The position numbers and the translations under genes were made by a program. From Solea solea (Eukaryota > Chordata > Actinopteri > Pleuronectiformes > Soleidae): a stretch of 64,000 nucleotides of DNA. The notes beneath the pieces were generated by a model that had not been told where the DNA came from, made no database searches, and saw only the letters and a program-made list of their open reading frames with translations. Below, one piece after another: positions 59,063 to 64,000 of this stretch (positions within the stretch are counted from its first letter, which is position 1; every line of letters starts with the position of its first letter). Location of the stretch: NCBI RefSeq assembly GCF_958295425.1, contig NW_026704052.1, positions 311,001 through 375,000 on the forward strand, written 5' to 3'.

Positions 59063-60643
59063 TTTAAAGAACCATAACATGTGTTGTAGTGGTGCATGGA
59101 CTTTTTAAATGACCATAACATGTGTTGTAGAGGTGCATGGACTTTTTAAATGACCATAACATGTGTTGTAGAGGTACATGGACTTTTTAAATAACCATAA
59201 CATGTGTTGTAGTGGCACATGGACTTTTTAAATGACCGTAACATGTGTTGTAGAGGTACATGGACTTTTTAAATAACCAAAACATGTGTTGTAGTGGTGC
59301 ATGGACTTTTTAAAGAACCGTAACATGTGTTGTAGAGGTACATGGACTTTTTAAATAACCATAACATGTGTTGTAGAGGTACATGGACTTTTTAAATGAC
59401 CATAACATGTGTTGTAGAGGTGCATGGACTTTTTTAAATGACCATAACATGTGTTGTAGAGGTGCATGGACTTTTTAAAGAACCATAACATGTGTTGTAG
59501 TGGTGCATGGACTTTTTAAATGACCTTAACATGTGTTGTAGAGGTGCATGGACTTTTTAAAGAACCATAACATGTGTTGTAGAGGTGCATGGACTTTTTA
59601 AATGACCATAACATGTGTTGTAGTGGCACATGGACTTTTTAAATGACCGTAACATGTGTTGTAGAGGTACATGGACTTTTTAAATAACCATAACATGTGT
59701 TGTAGTGGTGCATGGACTTTTTAAAGAACCGTAACATGTGTTGCAGTGGTGCATGGACTTTTTAAAGAACCGTAACATGTGTTGTAGTGGTGCATGGACT
59801 TTTTAAAGAACCATAAGATGTGTTGTAGAGGTGCATGGACTTTTTAAATGACCATAACATGTGTTGTAGTGGCACATGGACTTTTTAAATGACCGTAACA
59901 TGTGTTGTAGAGGTACATGGACTTTTTAAATAACCATAACATGTGTTGTAGTGGTGCATGGACTTTTTTAAGAACCGTAACATGTGTTGTAGTGGTGCAT
60001 GGACTTTTTAAAGAACCGTAACATGTGTTGTAGTGGTGCATGGACTTTTTAAAGAACCATAACATGTGTTGTAGTGGTGCATGGACTTTTTAAATGACCA
60101 TAACATGTGTTGTAGAGGTGCATGGACTTTTTAAATGACCATAACATGTGTTGTAGTGGCACATGGACTTTTTAAATGACCGTAACATGTGTTGTAGAGG
60201 TACATGGACTTTTTAAAGAACCATAACATGTGTTGTAGTGGTGCATGGACTTTTTAAAGAACCGTAACATGTGTTGCAGTGGTGCATGGACTTTTTAAAG
60301 AACCGTAACATGTGTTGTAGTGGTGCATGGACTTTTTAAAGAACCATAAGATGTGTTGTAGAGGTGCATGGACTTTTTAAATGACCATAACATGTGTTGT
60401 AGTGGCACATGGACTTTTTAAAGAACCATAACATGTGTTATAGAGGTACATGGACTTTTTAAAGAACCATAACATGTGTTGTAGTGGTGCATGGACTTTT
60501 TAAAGAACCATAACATGTGTTATAGAGGTACATGGACTTTTTAAAGAACCATAACATGTGTTATAGAGGTACATGGACTTTTTAAATGACCGTAACATGT
60601 GTTGTAGAGGTACATGGACTTTTTAAAGAACCATAACATGTGT
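59063..60643 (+). repeat. 41-bp minisatellite, about 38 copies
   Basis: The unit is CATAACATGTGTTGTAGAGG followed by TGCATGGACTTTTTAAATGAC, with variants (GTGCATGG, GTACATGG, GCACATGG; AAATGACC, AAAGAACC, AAATAACC). The rare GTGGCACA variant recurs at 59212, 59623, 59869, 60156 and 60402; spacings of 246, 287 and 246 bp are exactly 6, 7 and 6 units, so there is higher-order repetition. The minus-strand frame through it is a by-product. Confidence 0.95.
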
Positions 60644-60671
60644 CCATGTACCTCTATAACACATGTTATGG
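60644..60671 (-). repeat. Inverted last minisatellite copy
   Basis: CCATGTACCTCTATAACACA is the reverse complement of part of the unit, directly after a forward copy that stops in mid-unit (ACATGTGT). The preceding forward copies could fold back on it. Confidence 0.9.
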
Positions 60672-60827
60672 GTGAGCGAGCTGACTCTGGCAAGATGGTC
60701 GCCCTTGTGCCGAAATTCCACTCCACTGGCCAGCAGTGCAGACGAAACATCTACCCTTTATTATGTAGATCTCTGGTCAGAATAGTCAGGGTCATGTGTA
60801 TTTCATTTGGCTACTCGTGTTCAAATT
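60672..60827. other. Short unassigned stretch
   Basis: Single-copy-looking sequence between the minisatellite and the last predicted exon of the minus-strand gene. Probably its 3' untranslated region; no poly(A) signal was identified with confidence. Confidence 0.3.
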
Positions 60828-63800
60828 TCAGAGAATAAAACAAACAAACTCCCATAACTTACAATTATCTGTATGTCCATCCAACCCTAACCCACTGCAG
60901 GGGGTAGGTCTCTTTCTAGGGTGGAAGAGTTCAGGACCTTGGTCTGAAAATCAAACAAAACAAAAAGATTACAGATAAGAAACCACAAAAAAATACACTA
61001 CTGCACTACATTACTTGTGAACACAAAACAGTGATGTCATAGCCCCGCCTTTCTCTCTGCTGTCATTCACTGTCTTGTGTTGTGATGGTTTGACAGTGTT
61101 ACCAAATAATGTTAATTAATTAACTAAAGTCAGTCTGAAAAGACACAGAGATCACAAGGACACGTCCTTGTCCACACTTCAGACACAGAGTGATGATTGA
61201 AGATGAACAGTGAAACTGAATTGTAATATAAGGCCTAATCAAAACCTTAACTTTTTACTTAAATATCTTACAGAAGCCCACAATCCTCATGTGGAGGATA
61301 AAGTGGTAGGAACTGGGTGGATGGAGGGTCTGTATGTGAGTGTGTGTGTGTGTGGTCACAGTCTCCCTTACATAGTTCTTATAGATTTCCTGATTAAAAC
61401 ACACAAAACTCACCATCATCATCATCATCATCCTCAGGGCAGGGGGCATGTCTCTTTTTAGAGATGAGGTTAGAGCTTTTGTCTGAAAAAAAAAAAACAA
61501 AGATATTTTATTAATCTGTGGAGTAAGTGAAGTCAAAGTATGTTTGTCAAGTTCACAGGAAATGACCTCTTGCTTTCACAGACTTCTTTCTTTTCTTCTG
61601 AGAAGGTTTCTGACTGAAACTCAGGTTCTCATCTACAACAGAAACACATAAAAATCCATAAACACACATCAGTGGAGGTTCATGTGTAAACATTATTAAA
61701 CAATTGTTGAAAAAATAATGAATAATAAAGATATTGGGACATAAAGAAAGATATTGTACACAAATAAGACCTGTTTTTAAAATAATAATTATAAACAATA
61801 ATAACAATGATAATTATGACAAGTAATTCATACACTTAAGAGAAAAGTATCACTCCTGAAGTTTTTTTTTTTATATAAAATCCATGAAAACAAACAACTC
61901 ACCATCATCCTCACTGCAGGGGGCAGGGGAACAGAGGTCACGACCTTTATCTGACAAAACAAACAAACCCACAGACATTATTCCGTATGTGTGTGAAAGG
62001 AATTCACTGTATGTGAGAAAAACAACTGAAAATAGTAAAAACATTTCATTTGTAACTCAGACATTATTCTTACATTTGACAAGCAAATATTATAACCTTT
62101 AATACACTTTTTGAAAGTGAATGAATGAATTGCTGAAGCTCTAACAGAGACAAGATAAAAATAGAGTGAGTTTTTAGTTTTTCAAACCTTACCTTCATCC
62201 TCTTCATCTGTTTCTATCGGAGAGGTCACATGACTCTGTGTCGGTGTGGGACTTTCACCTGAGAAAAAGCCAACAGTCAAATATTAATACAGAGTATTTT
62301 AAAGAAACAATTCTGTACAGGTAGAAATATGTAGTTTGTGTATTTATCAAACTAGTGTCCAGCTATAGGTGTTGACAAAAAACAACAACACAGACAGCTG
62401 TTACACAACAACATGGTGTGTACATAAAAACAACAGTGTGTGTACATACATACCAGACACAGAGGGATGGAGTGTGTTAAAGTTCCTCCCTGTTAAGGTG
62501 CTACTGCCTTGTTCCATAGCAAACAAAAGCTTGCTAATCTTTGCTATCTGAAAGGTTTTGTCAGTCTGTCTGTAAAAGTCCCGGTGAACTCTGATGTCAT
62601 GACCCATGAACCGAGCAACTTGTTCCAGCTCTTGTTCGTCAAGATCCAGGAGCTGGCAAAGTGTGGCCACCTGTTTTCTTAGTTTAGTTGACCTGAGGAG
62701 CTCAGGGTTTTCTGCTTTGCTCTCCTCTGCATATTTCCGCAGACAGTCGCAGCCACGTATGTTCGTCAGCACACCAGCTCTGGCAAAGAGGTAGGGATTT
62801 TCAGTGGGAACACCAGCTTCATCTCTCCATTTCAACAACACTTGGATTGACTCCATCATCCTGTGTGTGAAAAAAACAGGAACCTTCTTCCCTCTTTTTC
62901 CTCGGACCTCGATGCGAGTCAGCTGTTTGCTCAGTTCCTTCTCTAAAGGAGACAGAGTGCTGTAAATGTCCTCATTGATAGGATTAGTGTTGACTTTTTT
63001 GTAGGCTTCGAGAGTCAAGCGCGATGCTTCTCCTTCACGACGCTTATTAAAAACAATCAGCTGTGCCAGAATGCTCTCATTTAACACCTTGTATGCAGTC
63101 AAACTCAGCTGCTGCTCCAGTTCAGCTCTGGCTTTGTCTTCCACCATCCTGAGATGATCTCTAAGTGCCATGACATTTTTTGTGAGGTGAATGTCATCGG
63201 GTTTGTTCCACCTCTTCTCCTGCATGCTCTGGTGAGCAGATACCGCAACATGAGTTTTCCAATTTTTTTCCAACAGCTCCAAAAACTTTTTTGCCTTTTT
63301 TTCTGCCAGGTCATCATCGTTCATGAGACTTTGCCCAATCAACACCTCCACTGCTCCTTTCAGGCAGAATCCCACTCTCACTGCTGTTGAGGGTTTCCCA
63401 TATTCATTTTTGCTTGGACTGAATTCTGTTAATTTCTTGGCTGCATTGACCACAAGCAGAAATTTCTTGGGGACACATATGTCTTCCAAAGTCCTCACAG
63501 TACTGTCCATAGCTTTGGCAGTCAACATGAATCTACCAAGCTCCCTCATTCTTTGAGATATATAGTTGTGCTTGGACTTCACACGACCATGTTTTGCATA
63601 AAGTGATTCCCCATAGTTGCAGATCAATGAATCGCCCCTGATGTGGAAGGACACGTCATCCTGTCTCATTTTATTAATAATAGCCTGACATCCACTAGAT
63701 GAAGCCATTATAGGAAGCAGGCGTGCTGAAACACTCTGTACTGCCCCTCTGGTCTTTCTCTTGTTGTCTGTCTCACTGCTGGTTTTAAGTTTACATGATC

Positions 63801-64000
63801 CCTGGTGTCTCCACAAATCAGTCCTAGAAAACATGCCGTAGCAGAATTTACAAGGCAAATAGTGCCATGCAGATGTTTTATGAGACGGCTGCTTTACAGT
63901 TACTATCTGTCCTTTGCCTTCAGCCAGGACCCTCACATTGTGCTTAAAATCTCCTTTCCTTCTAATTTGTTCTAAAAGAACTTTTCTTTGTGGTGACTTT
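60828..64000 (-). CDS. Tyrosine-recombinase-fold protein with N-terminal zinc finger, 5' incomplete
   Basis: Predicted minus-strand exons: 64000-62454 (open at the window edge), 62258-62193, 61950-61903, 61632-61567, 61482-61414, 60943-60828 with stop. All small exons start after phase 1 and keep frame. The large exon has a CxxC...H...C finger (LPCKFCYGMF, RHQGSC) and then a C-terminal recombinase domain: box I RREGEASRL, a basic turn (RGKRGKKVP), box II TKLRKQVAT, box III FMGHDIRVHRDFYRQ with His and Tyr. Box II His is replaced, while both Arg, His and Tyr remain. Small exons encode acidic tails (EEDEG, CSEDDG, CPEDDDDDDG) and a KKRKK nuclear signal. It could be a Crypton-type transposon gene or a host gene derived from one. 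Confidence 0.7.
61336..61354. repeat. (GT)n microsatellite in intron
   Basis: Short GTGTGTGTGT tract between predicted exons 61482-61414 and 60943-60828. Confidence 0.9.
61414..61436 (-). repeat. (GAT)n coding microsatellite
   Basis: Six to seven GAT triplets at the exon end lengthen the acidic EDD ending found in the sister exon at 61903 to a run of aspartates, running into the donor GTGAGT. Confidence 0.8.
61812..61914 (-). repeat. Source copy of the 103-bp duplication
   Basis: Intron and exon end within the minus-strand gene; near-identical partner of 58960-59062. Confidence 0.85.

Noticed and set aside
59844..60065. Minus-strand repetitive frame in the minisatellite
   Set aside because: 41 is not a multiple of three; the frame survives only over a few units.
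59063..60643. CRISPR array
   Set aside because: Units are contiguous 41-bp tandems with no unique spacers, in a eukaryotic sequence; this is a minisatellite.

Overview
This is eukaryotic, almost certainly teleost fish, DNA. The reasons are spliced genes with GT-AG introns, a Helentron-type (Helitron2) transposon gene of the kind known from fish, a tyrosine-recombinase zinc-finger gene of a kind I associate with fish genomes, and many AT-rich microsatellites. There are no bacterial operons and no rRNA or tRNA genes. Nearly all short open frames in the repeat regions are chance frames that recur only because the repeats recur.

Layout. (1) 1-40396 is a head-to-tail array of eleven complete or partial copies, plus one bare head, of a non-coding mobile repeat. 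Each unit starts at ACTAGTACCGC with a hairpin-forming head. Each ends in a conserved tail of about 90 bp followed by an AAT/AAG microsatellite, sometimes with small AGGGTTC...GAACCCT hairpins. There are three head/body classes (A, B, C) and three tail classes, shuffled between units. The bodies are dense in sequences that read as CTCF, YY1, ETS, RFX and ZNF143 motifs. B units carry a broken BED-finger (hAT transposase-like) first exon with what looks like its promoter. (2) 40397-55390 is a gene-bearing block holding one large spliced gene. Thirteen exons keep frame from an ATG at 43726 to a stop at 54264 and predict about 2,929 residues: an SGNH-hydrolase domain, duplicated SUMO-interaction-like motifs, a C76 (tegument-type) cysteine-protease-like domain, an OTU domain, a basic 18-residue repeat, a zinc/DUF6570-like region, a Helitron HUH Rep, a PIF1-like helicase and a C-terminal APE-type endonuclease. 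All recognisable catalytic residues are present. (3) 55391-58958 is the body and tail of another B unit. A bare head lies just left of the gene block and a headless body just right of it, so 40316-58958 could be one 18.6-kb autonomous element of which the array units are non-autonomous relatives. (4) 58959-64000 is a different locus: a 103-bp duplicated intron/exon fragment, a 41-bp minisatellite of about 38 copies with higher-order structure and an inverted last copy, then a minus-strand gene for a tyrosine-recombinase-fold protein with serially repeated small acidic exons. Its N-terminus runs off the window.

How the parts may work together (inference): Rep, helicase and endonuclease would move the element. 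SGNH, C76-like, OTU and SUMO-binding modules would act on host ubiquitin/SUMO or acyl marks. The repeat array would be mobilised in trans and scatter architectural-factor sites. Motif and domain calls were made by eye; no search was run.
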